This document shows, piece by piece, positions 1 to 8,737 of a stretch of DNA of 64,000 nt. Source of the stretch: Falsiroseomonas sp051859025. Its GTDB lineage: Bacteria; Pseudomonadota; Alphaproteobacteria; Acetobacterales; Acetobacteraceae. The DNA lies in NCBI RefSeq assembly GCF_051859025.1, contig NZ_JBHYGL010000034.1:248001-312000 (forward strand), read 5' to 3'. The notes under the pieces were generated by a model. It had not been told where the DNA came from, searched no databases, and saw only the letters and a list, made by a program, of their open reading frames with translations. Each line of letters starts with the position of its first letter. Position 1 is the stretch's first letter. Made by a program: the position numbers and the translations under genes.

Positions 1-1100
1 CCAATGCGCCGCCGCCCCCGCCGGGGGAACCGCCGGCCAGCGATGCGCTGAAGATGGATTTGCTGCGGCTAGAACTGGGCTACGGCCTGCTGTCGCTGGC
101 GGCCGGGGACGCGCCGCGGCTGTCGGAACAGATCCGCACGCTGCGCAAGACCACGGCGCAGGAACTGGGTTTCGTGCTGCCCAGCGTCCGCATCCAGGAC
201 AATCTGCAACTGCCCCCCGATACCTATGTGATCCGGGTGAAGGAGATCGAGGCCGGGCGCGGCGCGCTGAAGCCGCCGCTGCACCTGGCGATCGATCCTT
301 CCGGCAACCCCCCCGCGCTGCCCGGCGAACGCGTGCAGGAACCCACATTCGGTCTTCCTGCTGCCTGGATCGAGGAGATGCGGCGGGAGGAAGCACTCGC
401 CATGGGCTGCACCGTGGTCGATGCCGCCGGCGTGCTGGCCACGCACCTGACCGAGGTGACGCGCGAGAATATGGCGGAGATGCTGTCCTTCGCGGAGACG
501 CAGAAGCTGATCGACGATCTTGCCGTGGAGCACAAGCGCCTGGTCTCCGACCTCATCCCCGGCCAGGCCAGCCTCGGCACCGTGCAGCGCGTGCTGCAGG
601 CGCTGCTGGCGGAACGCGTCTCCATCCGCGACCTACCGACGATCCTGGAGGGGATGCAGGAAGCGGTGGCGGGCGGGGCGCGCAGCCTCGGCCCCATGCT
701 GGCGATGGTGCGCACCCGACTGGCGCGGCAGATCAGCGACGCGGCGCGCGGACCGCAGGGCTACATCCCGATCATCGCGCTGGCGAATGAATGGGAACAG
801 GCCTTCCAGGAGGCGCTGATCGGCCCCGGGGAGGAGAAGCAGCTGGCCATGGCGCCCTCGAAGCTGTCCGCCTTCATGGGCGCGCTGCGATCCGCCTTCG
901 ATTCGGCGAGCAATGCGGGTGAACCGGCCGTGCTGGTATGTTCCGGCACCATCCGCGCGCATGTCCGCGCCGTGGTGGAACGCTTCCGGCCCTCCACCAG
1001 CGTGCTGGCACACACGGAAATCCATGCCCGCGCGCGCATCCGCACCATCGGCACGGTGCAGGCCATGGGGCAGGGCACCCAGGCCACGGTGCAGGCATGA
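1..1100 (+). CDS. flhA: Flagellar export gate protein FlhA, C-terminal part (5' end outside window)
   Basis: FlhA is the inner-membrane gate of the flagellar type III secretion apparatus. Its cytoplasmic domain forms the ring that receives chaperone-substrate complexes. Only that domain is present: the frame is open from base 3 with no usable start, giving about 365 residues up to the TGA at 1098-1100. The family is near 700 residues, so the membrane half lies upstream of the window. FlhA landmarks seen are LELGYGLLSL, QELGFVLPSVRIQDN followed by YVIRVKEIEAGRG, EPTFGLPAAW and LAERVSIRDLPTILEGM. The stop overlaps the flhF start (ATGA) and flhG follows in the same way, so the three genes form one transcript. 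The protein looks intact within the visible part. Confidence 0.96.
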   Translation, partial: NAPPPPPGEPPASDALKMDLLRLELGYGLLSLAAGDAPRLSEQIRTLRKTTAQELGFVLPSVRIQDNLQLPPDTYVIRVKEIEAGRGALKPPLHLAIDPSGNPPALPGERVQEPTFGLPAAWIEEMRREEALAMGCTVVDAAGVLATHLTEVTRENMAEMLSFAETQKLIDDLAVEHKRLVSDLIPGQASLGTVQRVLQALLAERVSIRDLPTILEGMQEAVAGGARSLGPMLAMVRTRLARQISDAARGPQGYIPIIALANEWEQAFQEALIGPGEEKQLAMAPSKLSAFMGALRSAFDSASNAGEPAVLVCSGTIRAHVRAVVERFRPSTSVLAHTEIHARARIRTIGTVQAMGQGTQATVQA

Positions 1101-1999
1101 GGATGCGCGTGATCCGCGCCGCGCGGATGTCGGATGCCATGGCGCAGCTGCGCGCGGAGATGGGGGAGGATGCCGTCCTGCTCTCCACCCGTCGCGTGAA
1201 TGGCGGCGTGGAGATCACCGCGGCGCAGGAACAGGATGACGAGCCGCTGGTGATCCCGCCGGAGGCCGCGGCGCCATCCCGCGCCATCCCCGCCGAACTC
1301 GCGCGCCACAATGTCCCGGCGGAACTGGCGGCACGGCTGGCCGAGGGGCGGCTCGCGGGCGCGCTGGCGCAGGTGCTGTCCTTCGCGCCCCTGCCCCGGG
1401 GAACGGAGGGGCCGCTGTTCCTCGTCGGTCCCCCCGGCGCGGGCAAGACGCTCAGCGTGGCCAAGCTGGCGACCAGGCTGGTGATGGCGGGCACGGCGCC
1501 CCTGCTGGTGACGGCGGATGGAAGGCGCGCCGGCGCCACGGAACAGATCGCCGCCTATGCCCGCGTCCTCGGCCTGCCGCTGGCGGTGGCGAGTGGCCCG
1601 GCGGCGCTGGGCAAGGCGCTGGGGCGGCGGGCGGAGGGCCAGGTCGCGCTGGTGGACATGCCGGGCTGCGACCCCTTCAGCCCGGCTTCCGCCCGTGGCC
1701 TGGCCGCGCTGCTGGCGGCCGCGCAGGGGACGCCGGTGCTGGTGCTGCCCGCCGGGATGGATGCGGATGAAGCGGCGGAAACCGCCCATGCCTTCCGGCT
1801 GCTGGGCTGCCGGCACCTGCTGCCCACGCGCCTCGATGCCGCGCGGCGGCTGGGTGGCGTGCTGGCGGCGGCGGCGGCGGGGCTGGCGCTGACGGAGGCC
1901 GGCATCGGGCAGGATGCCGTGGGGGGGCTGGAACCCCTGACGCCGGAACGACTTGCCGCGCGCCTCGGCGCGCCGGCCAACAGGGAGATCGCGCCATGA
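1097..1999 (+). CDS. flhF: Flagellar SRP-type GTPase FlhF
   Basis: FlhF is an SRP-family GTPase that directs placement of the flagellum, usually at the pole, together with FlhG. The start at 1097 was chosen because its ATGA overlaps the flhA stop and the N-terminus then reads like FlhF (MRMRVIRA, then EMGEDAVLLSTRRVNGGVEITAA). The P-loop GPPGAGKT is at residues 111-118, followed by VAKLATRL and TADGRRAGATEQIAAYA, which are typical of the NG domain. The usual DTAG switch is DMPG here and the specificity motif is TRLD. At 300 aa it is shorter than many FlhF proteins, mainly because the linker between the B domain and the GTPase is short. An ATG six bases further on is an alternative start. Confidence 0.9.
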   Translation: MRMRVIRAARMSDAMAQLRAEMGEDAVLLSTRRVNGGVEITAAQEQDDEPLVIPPEAAAPSRAIPAELARHNVPAELAARLAEGRLAGALAQVLSFAPLPRGTEGPLFLVGPPGAGKTLSVAKLATRLVMAGTAPLLVTADGRRAGATEQIAAYARVLGLPLAVASGPAALGKALGRRAEGQVALVDMPGCDPFSPASARGLAALLAAAQGTPVLVLPAGMDADEAAETAHAFRLLGCRHLLPTRLDAARRLGGVLAAAAAGLALTEAGIGQDAVGGLEPLTPERLAARLGAPANREIAP

Positions 2000-2760
2000 G
2001 TGCGGCGCTGGAAACGCAGCCGGGACAGGTGCCGGGGCGGGTGATCGCCATCGCCTCCGGCAAGGGGGGCGTGGGCAAGACCTGGCTGTCGATCACCCTG
2101 GCGCAGGCACTGGCGCAGGCGGGGCGGCGGGTGGTGCTGATTGATGCCGATCTCGGGCTCGCGAATGTGGATGTGCAACTCGGTCTGAAGGCGGGGACGG
2201 ATCTCGGCCGCGTGCTGGCGGGTACGGCGCCGGAACAGGCGGTGATCCCGCTGCCCGCGGGCTTCCATCTGTTGCCCGGCCGGTCGGGGACCGGCGCCCT
2301 GGCGGGGCTGAGCGGCGCGGCGCTGGAGGCGGCGACCGCCCTGCCCCGGCGCCTGGCGGCGGGGTGGCAGGAGGTGGTGGTGGATATCGGCGCGGGGGTG
2401 GAGGCACCACAGCGCCGCCTGGCCGCCCGGGCCGACCTGCTGCTGCTGGTGGCGACGGAGGAGCCGACGAGCCTGACCGATGCCTATGCCGTGCTGAAGC
2501 TGCACGCGCAGGACGCACCCGGGGGCGATGCACGGCTGGTGGTGAACCTGGCCGCCAGCGCCGCAAGCGGCCAGGCCACCCATGCGACGCTCGATGCCGC
2601 GGCGCGGCGCTTCCTGGGCCGGGCCCTGCCGCTGGCCGGCATCATCCGGCGGGATTCGAAGGTGCCGGACTCGATCCGCCACCAGACGCCACTGCTGACG
2701 CGCCATCCCGGCAGCGCGGCAGCCAGGGACGTTGCGGCGCTGGCGCGGGCGTTGGGGTAG
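1996..2760 (+). CDS. flhG: MinD/ParA-type ATPase FlhG (FleN/YlxH family)
   Basis: This is a deviant Walker-A ATPase of the MinD/ParA superfamily and, by position after flhF, the FlhG partner that limits flagellar number and stimulates the FlhF GTPase. The motif KGGVGKT lies at residues 23-29, and VVLIDADLGLANVDVQLG, the FlhG/MinD nucleotide-switch block, follows near residue 46. VVVDIGAG near residue 125 fits the Walker B/switch II strand. The length of 254 aa is normal. It overlaps the flhF stop by ATGA. There is no long N-terminal extension carrying a FlhF-activating DQAxxLR motif, so activation of FlhF would need another segment. A generic MinD-like role is the alternative, but the operon context makes FlhG likely. 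Confidence 0.88.
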   Translation: MSAALETQPGQVPGRVIAIASGKGGVGKTWLSITLAQALAQAGRRVVLIDADLGLANVDVQLGLKAGTDLGRVLAGTAPEQAVIPLPAGFHLLPGRSGTGALAGLSGAALEAATALPRRLAAGWQEVVVDIGAGVEAPQRRLAARADLLLLVATEEPTSLTDAYAVLKLHAQDAPGGDARLVVNLAASAASGQATHATLDAAARRFLGRALPLAGIIRRDSKVPDSIRHQTPLLTRHPGSAAARDVAALARALG

Positions 2761-2774
2761 CGCGCGTCAGCGCG
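2761..2774. terminator. Small GC hairpin between convergent genes
   Basis: A CGCGC/GCGCG stem with a GTCA loop sits directly after the flhG stop and covers the stop codon of the opposing deacetylase gene. There is no T-tract on either side, so a role in termination is only plausible. Confidence 0.25.
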
Positions 2775-3654
2775 TGGCGGCGATGAACGCCTCCGCGATC
2801 GCATCCCGCCGGGCGACCCAGATGCGGTCGCCGAGCGAGGCGAGATGCGCCAGCACGCGGTCCATCGCGGGGAAGCGCCCGGGGCGGCCACTGATCCGCA
2901 GGTGGTAGCCGATGTTGAGCAGCCGCGGCTTGCCGGCCTCGGCCTCCGCCAGCAGCGTCTCCAGCGCATCCTCGACGTACTCCACCATCTCCTGCGCGCG
3001 GACGAAGCCGTTGGGGTGGAAGAACTTGCTGTCGTTGCTGTCCAGCGCATAGGGCAGCACCAGCAGCGACGGGTGCTGTGGGTCGCGATAGGGCAGGTCG
3101 TCGTCGAAGGCGTTGGAGGTGTAGAGGAAGCCGCGTTCCGCCAGCAGCGCGCGCGTCCAGACGCTTTCCGATCCCCGGCAGAAGAAGCCGCGCGGCGTCG
3201 CGCCGCAGGCATCGCGGATCACCCTCATGCAGCGGTCGAGGTCGCGCCCCTCCGCCTCCGCCGAGGCATAGTCGGAATGCGGACGCCACAGCCAGCCATG
3301 CACCGCGGCCTCATGCCCGCGCGTCGCGATGGCGGCGGCCAGGCTGGGGGATCGTTCGACGGCGCGGCCGCACATCAGGAAGGTCGCGGTGATGCCGTGC
3401 CGGTCGAGCCCATCCAGCATCCGCCACAGGCCGGCGCGCATGCCATAGGCGAAGATCTGTTCCTGCCCCATGTCGCGCGTGCCGGGGGCGACGACGCTCA
3501 TGAACTCGCCCATCGGTTCGGATCGCGGGTCGCCGTCGCCGACCTGCTGTTCGGCCCCTTCCTCGAAATTCACGGCGACCGAGACGGCAAGCCGCGCGCC
3601 GTTGGGCCAGCGGAAATCCGGCCAGGTGCCGCCATAACCCACGAGATCGCGCAT
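2767..3654 (-). CDS. Polysaccharide deacetylase family protein, PuuE (allantoinase)-like
   Basis: This is a carbohydrate esterase 4-fold protein (NodB homology) of the branch that includes the cofactor-free allantoinase PuuE. The opening RDLVGYGGTWPDFRWPNGAR followed by NFEEGAE (around residues 29-35) is the PuuE-type replacement for the classic TFDDG motif. HEAAVHGWLWRPH provides the family histidines. It has 295 aa, no signal peptide and is therefore cytoplasmic. The gene is convergent with flhG and diverges from a Bug-type binding protein about 90 bp away. Purine/ureide breakdown is possible, but no other allantoin gene is in the window, so the substrate is left open. Confidence 0.8.
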   Translation of the reverse strand: MRDLVGYGGTWPDFRWPNGARLAVSVAVNFEEGAEQQVGDGDPRSEPMGEFMSVVAPGTRDMGQEQIFAYGMRAGLWRMLDGLDRHGITATFLMCGRAVERSPSLAAAIATRGHEAAVHGWLWRPHSDYASAEAEGRDLDRCMRVIRDACGATPRGFFCRGSESVWTRALLAERGFLYTSNAFDDDLPYRDPQHPSLLVLPYALDSNDSKFFHPNGFVRAQEMVEYVEDALETLLAEAEAGKPRLLNIGYHLRISGRPGRFPAMDRVLAHLASLGDRIWVARRDAIAEAFIAATR

Positions 3655-3746
3655 CGCCGTTCCTTTCCGGTTCCCGCCCGCGCGGGACCGCGCTAACTAG
3701 GGCCTGGGAAACGCCTGTCCACCCTTCAGTGGCAGGAGCGAAACGC

Positions 3747-4724
3747 ATGTTCATTCCACGCCGCGCGGTCATCGCCGCGGCCCCGTTGCTGGCCTATCCG
3801 CTCTCGTCGGAGGCCCAGGCGGTTTTCCCGACGCGCCCCTTGCGGGCCATCCTGTCCTTCCCGCCCGGTGGCGCGATCGACGCCGTGACGCGGCTGATCG
3901 CGCCCCGTGTCGGCGAGCTTCTGGGCCAGCCGCTGGTGGTGGAGAACCGCGGCGGCGCGGTGGGCAGCCTGGCGGCCGGGGCGGTCGCGGCATCACCGGC
4001 GGATGGCCACACGCTGCTGTTCGACGCATCGCAGCACGCCGCCGCGCCGTTTCTGATGAACAACCTTTCCTTCAGCTACGACAGCTTCGCGCCGGTGACG
4101 CAATTGACCTCGGTGCCGCTGCTGCTGGCGGCGCATCCCGCGCTGCCCGTCCAGACCCTGGCGGAGTTCCTGGCGCTGGGCCGCGCCCGGGCGGCGGCGG
4201 GGCGGCCATTGACCTATGCCTCCGGCGGCAATGGCGCCTCCACCCACTATGCCGGCGTGCTGTTCCAGAACCTGGCGGGGTTCGAGGTGCTGCACGTGCC
4301 GTTCCGCGGCGGTGGACCCGCGGTGCAGGCGCTGCTCGCCGGCACGGTCGATTTCCACATCGGCACGGCCGGCAGCACGGCGGCGATGGTGCGGGAGGGG
4401 CGGCTGCGCGGCCTGGCGGTTTCCACCGCCGCGCGGCTGCCCGCCTTCCCCGAGTTGCCGACGCTGCAGGAGGGCGGGCTGGCCGGCTATGACTGGAACG
4501 AGTGGGGTGGCGTCTTCGCCCCCGCCGGGACGCCCACGCCGGTGATCGACCGCCTGCAGGCGGTCCTGCGCGAAGCGCTGTTCCAGCCGGTGGTACTGGA
4601 ACGGCTGGCGACGATCGGCATGGTGCCGGTGGCCAGCACGCCCAACGATTTCGCGGCCTTCGTCAGGGACCAGAAGGCGCTGACCGGCAGGCTGACGCGG
4701 GAGGCGCGGGTGACGATGGACTGA
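3747..4724 (+). CDS. Bug-type (TTT) periplasmic substrate-binding protein 1
   Basis: This belongs to the tripartite tricarboxylate transporter receptor (Bug) family, periplasmic proteins that bind small carboxylates. The ATG at 3747 was preferred over a GTG at 3729 because AGGAG (3734-3738) is correctly spaced and because it gives a clean signal peptide (MFIPRRAVIAAAPLLAYPL, cut near SEAQA). The mature N-terminus, FPTRPLRAILSFPPGGAIDA, is the family signature, with VENRGGAVGS and VPFRGGGPAVQALL further on. It has 325 aa, the usual length. No TctA/TctB membrane genes are nearby. The adjacent PuuE-like gene points the other way. Confidence 0.9.
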   Translation: MFIPRRAVIAAAPLLAYPLSSEAQAVFPTRPLRAILSFPPGGAIDAVTRLIAPRVGELLGQPLVVENRGGAVGSLAAGAVAASPADGHTLLFDASQHAAAPFLMNNLSFSYDSFAPVTQLTSVPLLLAAHPALPVQTLAEFLALGRARAAAGRPLTYASGGNGASTHYAGVLFQNLAGFEVLHVPFRGGGPAVQALLAGTVDFHIGTAGSTAAMVREGRLRGLAVSTAARLPAFPELPTLQEGGLAGYDWNEWGGVFAPAGTPTPVIDRLQAVLREALFQPVVLERLATIGMVPVASTPNDFAAFVRDQKALTGRLTREARVTMD

Positions 4725-4766
4725 CGCGCGCCGGGGGGAGGCGCGATCGCGCTTCCCAGCGGCGCC

Positions 4767-5963
4767 CTACCCCCGCCGGAACACGAAGAGCACGCCCGCC
4801 ACCGGCACGCCCTTCTCCTCCCGCAGCACCGTCTCCTCCCGCGCGACCAGCCCCAGGCCGGCCGCGGCGGCCAGGGCTTCCACATGGCCGGGATCGTGGC
4901 GGTAGCGCAAACCGGCGCCGAGGGCATAGGGCGAGTCCTCGCCACGCTCGATGCTGAAGGCGGCCAGGCCGGATGGGCGCAGCGCCGCGGCGATGGCGGC
5001 CAGCGTGGGGCCGAGGTCGCCGAGGTAGTTCAGCACATCCGCCGCCGCCACCAGGTCGAACCCCGCGCGGCGCGTTGGCAGGAAGGCCAGCAGGTCGGCC
5101 TCATGCAGCGCGTCATACAGGCCCCGTTTCGCGGCCTCCGCCAGCATGCGGGGCGACAAGTCCAGCCCCTCCAGCCGCTCCGCCATGGGCTTCAGGGGGA
5201 TGCCCGACAGGCCCGTGCCGCAGCCGAGGTCAAGCACCCGTCCGGTGGCGAAGCCCGCACGCGCCACCAGCGCGGCCAGCAGGCCGGGGGTACGATAGCC
5301 GAGGCGCCCTTCCAGATCCTGGTCGAAGCGCGGCGCGTAGAGGTCGAACAGGTCCCGCACATAGGCGGCCGGCGCGCGGTCCGGCACCGCCTCCGCCCCC
5401 AGTGCCGCCAGCAGGAAGCGCGCCTGGCCGGCCAAGGCGGGGTCGAGGCAGGGCAGCGCCAGGGCGCGCCGCGCTGCCTCCGCCGCGCCCTCCTGCCCTG
5501 CCTCCCGCAGCGCATGGGCCAGCGCGATCCAGGGCTCCGGCGTGGCGGGGGCGAGGTCCGTGGCACGCTTCAGGGGCGCGATAGCGGCGGCCGCATCCCC
5601 CAGGGCGCAGAGCACCTGGCCGAGGTTGCGCAGCGCGACCGGGTCGGCGGGGCGCAGCGCCAGGGCGGCGCGCAGGGCGGCGGCGGCTTCGGCCAACTGC
5701 CCGGCTTCCGCCAGCGTGCCCCCGCGATTGGCCAGGAACACCGGGCTGGTCGGCTGCCGCGCCAGGGCCTGGGCGGAATAGGCGAGCGCCGCCGGCAGGT
5801 CACCCCGCTGCCGCGCCGCCACGCCCAGCAGGTTCAACGCATTGGCATCGTCCGGGCGCAGCTTGAGGACGCGGCGGTAGAGCCGCTCCGCCATCGCGAT
5901 ATCGCCGCGCGCATGACGGGCGGCGCCATCGCGCAGGAGTTCATCGGCCGATGCTTGCGCCAA
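4767..5963 (-). CDS. TPR-repeat SAM-dependent methyltransferase
   Basis: The protein has two parts. Residues 1 to about 190 are tetratricopeptide repeats, visible as periodic A..LYRRVLKLRPDDANALNLLG, FLANRGGTLAEAGQLAEAAA and RNLGQVLCALGDAAAA. Residues 230-398 form a class I methyltransferase, with the SAM-binding motif RVLDLGCGTGLSGIPL and the acidic strand LEGLDLS. The acceptor is unknown; the TPR part probably recruits it. It has 398 aa and no signal peptide. The gene diverges from the OpgC-like gene, with start codons about 30 bp apart, so their promoters must overlap. Confidence 0.87.
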   Translation of the reverse strand: MAQASADELLRDGAARHARGDIAMAERLYRRVLKLRPDDANALNLLGVAARQRGDLPAALAYSAQALARQPTSPVFLANRGGTLAEAGQLAEAAAALRAALALRPADPVALRNLGQVLCALGDAAAAIAPLKRATDLAPATPEPWIALAHALREAGQEGAAEAARRALALPCLDPALAGQARFLLAALGAEAVPDRAPAAYVRDLFDLYAPRFDQDLEGRLGYRTPGLLAALVARAGFATGRVLDLGCGTGLSGIPLKPMAERLEGLDLSPRMLAEAAKRGLYDALHEADLLAFLPTRRAGFDLVAAADVLNYLGDLGPTLAAIAAALRPSGLAAFSIERGEDSPYALGAGLRYRHDPGHVEALAAAAGLGLVAREETVLREEKGVPVAGVLFVFRRG

Positions 5964-5992
5964 GGCCCCGTCCCCCGCGATGCTGTCGGCAC

Positions 5993-7174
5993 ATGTTCAC
6001 ATCCATCCATTCGCTCGTGCGGCCTGGCCGGGACCTCCGGGTGGATTTCATCCGCGGCCTCGCGCTCTGGTTCATCTTCATTGACCACACACCCGGCAAT
6101 CTGCTGGGCCAGATGACATTGCGCAACGTGGCCTTCTGCGACGCGACCGAGGGCTTCGTCCTGCTGGCAGGCTATGCCGCCGGCATCGCCTATGGCCGCG
6201 CGATGGAGCGGGAGGGCTGGGCCCATGCGGCCGCGCGGGTCGCGGGGCGGGTCGGCACGCTCTATGTCGCGCACATCTTCCTGTTCGTGGTGTTCACGGC
6301 GCAGGTGGGCTTCTCCGCCGCGGCGCTGGACCAGGCCGCCTACCTCGATGAATTGCAGCTGGATCCGTTCGGGGCGGAGCCCTACCGCGCGATGCTGGAG
6401 GCGCTGCTGCTGCGCTACCAGCCCGCCTTCCTCGACATCCTGCCGCTCTACATCGTGGTGCTGGCGATGTTCGCGCTGGTGCTGCCGCTGATCAACCGGC
6501 CGGCCTGGCTGCTGGGGGTTTCCGTCGCGCTCTACGCCGCGGCGCGGCTGCTGGACTGGGCGCCGCCGTCCTGGACGGGGTCGGGCTGGTTCTTCAACCC
6601 GCTGGCCTGGCAGCTTCTGTTCGGCATCGGCGTGGCGCTGGGGCGGGCGGACCCGCAGGCCCTGGCGCGGCGCTTTCCCTGGAACCGCTGGCTGGCGGTG
6701 CTGGCGGTGCTGCTGCTGCTGGCCGGCGCGGTGCTGCTGAACCTGACCTGGCACGGCCCGGCGAGGGGGTGGGAGCCGCCGGAATGGCTGGCTGCCTGGA
6801 TGGCCGGCGTGGACAAGACCGGGCTGCACCCCGTGCGCGTGGCGTCCGTCCTCATCATGGCGTGGCTGGTGGCGCATTGGCTGCCGGCCGGCGCGCGCTG
6901 GCTGAACGGGCCGCCGGCCGCGCCCTTCGTGCTGATGGGGCAGCAGGGCCTGGCCGTGTTCTGCGCCAGCATTTTCCTGTCCTTCCTCGGCCGGCTGGCG
7001 TTGGAAATGGCCTCCGGTGGCTGGATGCAGGCGGCGGTGAACCTGGCGGGGCTGGCGGCGCTGGTCGCCGTCGCCATCGTCTCCGCCTGGTATGGCGGCG
7101 ACGGCAAGCGCCGGAAGGCCCCCGCCGTGCCGCCTTCCGCCTTGTCGCCCCCCGCCCAGGGGGCTACGCCTTGA
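5993..7174 (+). CDS. OpgC-domain integral membrane acyltransferase-like protein
   Basis: This is a polytopic membrane protein of the OpgC family. OpgC is the acyltransferase-3-like enzyme that adds succinyl groups to osmoregulated periplasmic glucans. The N-terminus RDLRVDFIRGLALWFIFIDH and the following FCDATEGFVLLAGYAAGIAYG match the family block of first membrane segment and acyl-chain channel. About ten hydrophobic segments follow. The start at 5993 is favoured over one at 5951, which would run into the divergent methyltransferase gene. The product is 393 aa with a Pro-rich C-tail. An SGNH hydrolase gene begins 5 bp downstream and is probably cotranscribed. No OpgG/OpgH glucan synthase is in the window, so the acceptor glycan is unknown. 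Confidence 0.83.
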   Translation: MFTSIHSLVRPGRDLRVDFIRGLALWFIFIDHTPGNLLGQMTLRNVAFCDATEGFVLLAGYAAGIAYGRAMEREGWAHAAARVAGRVGTLYVAHIFLFVVFTAQVGFSAAALDQAAYLDELQLDPFGAEPYRAMLEALLLRYQPAFLDILPLYIVVLAMFALVLPLINRPAWLLGVSVALYAAARLLDWAPPSWTGSGWFFNPLAWQLLFGIGVALGRADPQALARRFPWNRWLAVLAVLLLLAGAVLLNLTWHGPARGWEPPEWLAAWMAGVDKTGLHPVRVASVLIMAWLVAHWLPAGARWLNGPPAAPFVLMGQQGLAVFCASIFLSFLGRLALEMASGGWMQAAVNLAGLAALVAVAIVSAWYGGDGKRRKAPAVPPSALSPPAQGATP

Positions 7175-7179
7175 GCCCC

Positions 7180-7965
7180 ATGGCGCGCATGAGAGACACG
7201 CTGCGGCCGGCGCTGGTCCTGGCCGCGATCCTGCTCCCGCCCGGCATGGCCCGGGCGGAACCGGCAGGCTGTTCCGCGCCGCCCGAAACGATGGAGGCCG
7301 CGCCCCTGCCCGGTTCCGTCGCCGCCCTGTCCCGCGGGGCGCTGCGGGTGATGGTCGTGGGCAGCGCCTCCACCCAGGGGGGCGGCACCTCCGGCCCCGC
7401 CGCCACCTGGCCGGAACGGCTGGACAAGGTGCTGGGCGCGCGGGTCGCGCCGGCCACGGTGCAGGTTTCCGTCTTCGGCGCGCGGGGCACCACCGCGGCG
7501 GACCATGCGCGCATCATCGCCGAACAGGCGCCGCGGCTGCGCCCGCACCTCATCATCTGGCAACTCGGCACGGTAGAGGCCGCGCGCGGCCTGCCGCCGG
7601 ACGAGATGGTGGAAGCGGTGCAGGACAGCGTCGCGAGGCTGCGCGCCAGCCGCGGCGAACGCACCGACGTTGTGCTGGTGGACCCGCAATTCAGCCGCTT
7701 CTTCCGCGCCAACGCCGATGTGGAGACCTATCGGGACCGGATGCGCCTGGCAGCCGCCGCATCCGGCGCACAGCTGTTCAGCCGCTGGTCCATCATGAAG
7801 CACTGGGCGGAGACGGAGCGCCTGGACCTGGAACGGGCCCCGCGCGCCGGTCGAATGGCCGTGGCGGATGAACTGCATGACTGCCTGGCGCGCGCGCTGA
7901 CGCAGTTCATCCTGCAGGGCACGCTGCGCGGCGCCGCGGCAGGCCGCCCGGACCGATCGCCGTGA
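7180..7965 (+). CDS. Secreted SGNH/GDSL-type hydrolase
   Basis: This looks like a periplasmic SGNH-fold esterase or acyl-transfer enzyme. A signal peptide is visible (MRDTLRPALVLAAILLPP, cut after ARA). Block I is VMVVGSASTQGGG, where the nucleophile would be Ser of GSAS. Block II is FGARGTTA, block III is LIIWQLGT without the usual Asn, and the C-terminal catalytic pair appears as DELHD. The ATG at 7180 gives 261 aa; a TTG at 7171 overlapping the upstream stop is an alternative. Tight linkage to the OpgC-like gene suggests that the two modify the same surface glycan (inference). Confidence 0.72.
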   Translation: MARMRDTLRPALVLAAILLPPGMARAEPAGCSAPPETMEAAPLPGSVAALSRGALRVMVVGSASTQGGGTSGPAATWPERLDKVLGARVAPATVQVSVFGARGTTAADHARIIAEQAPRLRPHLIIWQLGTVEAARGLPPDEMVEAVQDSVARLRASRGERTDVVLVDPQFSRFFRANADVETYRDRMRLAAAASGAQLFSRWSIMKHWAETERLDLERAPRAGRMAVADELHDCLARALTQFILQGTLRGAAAGRPDRSP

Positions 7966-8026
7966 ACGCCTTCCCCCGGCGAAAGGCCGTGACGATCCTC
8001 GGCGTGGTGCTGTAATCCTGGCCCGA

Positions 8027-8737
8027 ATGGGGATCGTCCCGCACCTGCCCGCGCTACGCCGCTACGCCCGCGCCGCCATGGGCAGTGCCGCCCTGGGCGA
8101 TGCGATCCTGGCCAGTTGCCTGCCCGCGCTGCGCGGGGCGAAAGCGGACCGTCACGCGTTGCTGCGGGCGCTGGTCGGGGCGATCGATCGCAGCAAGCTG
8201 GCGCTGATGGCGCGCGGGAACACGCTGCCGGAAGCCATCACCCGCCTGCCCCCCCTGGCCCGCCACGGCCTGCTGCTGACCCGGCTGGAAGGGATGGCGG
8301 AGGCCGATGCCGCCGGGCTGCTCGGCGTGACACAAGCCCGGCTGGCGGAAGCGCTAGCCCAGGCGCAGGCAGCGCTGTCGGCCCTGCGGCCAGCCCGCAT
8401 CCTGATCATCGGCGATGGCTCCGGGCACCTGGCGCGGGTGGTGCGGGACCTCGGCCATGCCGTCTGCGCGCGCGCGGCGAATGAGGATGCGGCCTGGCAG
8501 GCAGCGGCGCGGACGCAGCCCGATCTGGTGCTGGCGGAAGTGGCCCTGCCCGATGGCGGCAGCGGGCTTTCGGCCGCGGCGCGCATCATCGCGAATGACG
8601 CCGTGCCGCTGGTGCTGGTGGGCGATGAGGCGCTGGCCGTGCACGGCTTTCCGCTGGTGCGGCAACCCTGGCGGGACGACGCGCTGCGCCAGGCGATCGG
8701 ATTGGCATTGAGGGGGCGACATGGGCGGGCCGGGTAA
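8027..8737 (+). CDS. phyR: PhyR-like general stress regulator with degenerate receiver domain
   Basis: PhyR activates the alphaproteobacterial general stress response: when phosphorylated, its sigma-like domain captures the anti-sigma NepR and frees EcfG. Residues 1-120 are the sigma-like domain (PHLPALRRYARAAMGS; LPPLARHGLLLTRLEGMAEADAAGLLG, shown here in part). Residues 123-230 are a receiver domain. Key receiver residues are altered: the acidic pair reads IIGDG (129-131, one Asp only), the phospho-acceptor site LVLADI reads LVLAEV so Asp becomes Glu171, and the conserved Lys becomes Gln213 (VRQPW). Gly-rich DGGSG (176-180) is kept. No clear Shine-Dalgarno precedes the start. It lies directly upstream of and overlaps nepR, so the identity is firm although its control may be unusual. 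Confidence 0.88.
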   Translation: MGIVPHLPALRRYARAAMGSAALGDAILASCLPALRGAKADRHALLRALVGAIDRSKLALMARGNTLPEAITRLPPLARHGLLLTRLEGMAEADAAGLLGVTQARLAEALAQAQAALSALRPARILIIGDGSGHLARVVRDLGHAVCARAANEDAAWQAAARTQPDLVLAEVALPDGGSGLSAAARIIANDAVPLVLVGDEALAVHGFPLVRQPWRDDALRQAIGLALRGRHGRAG

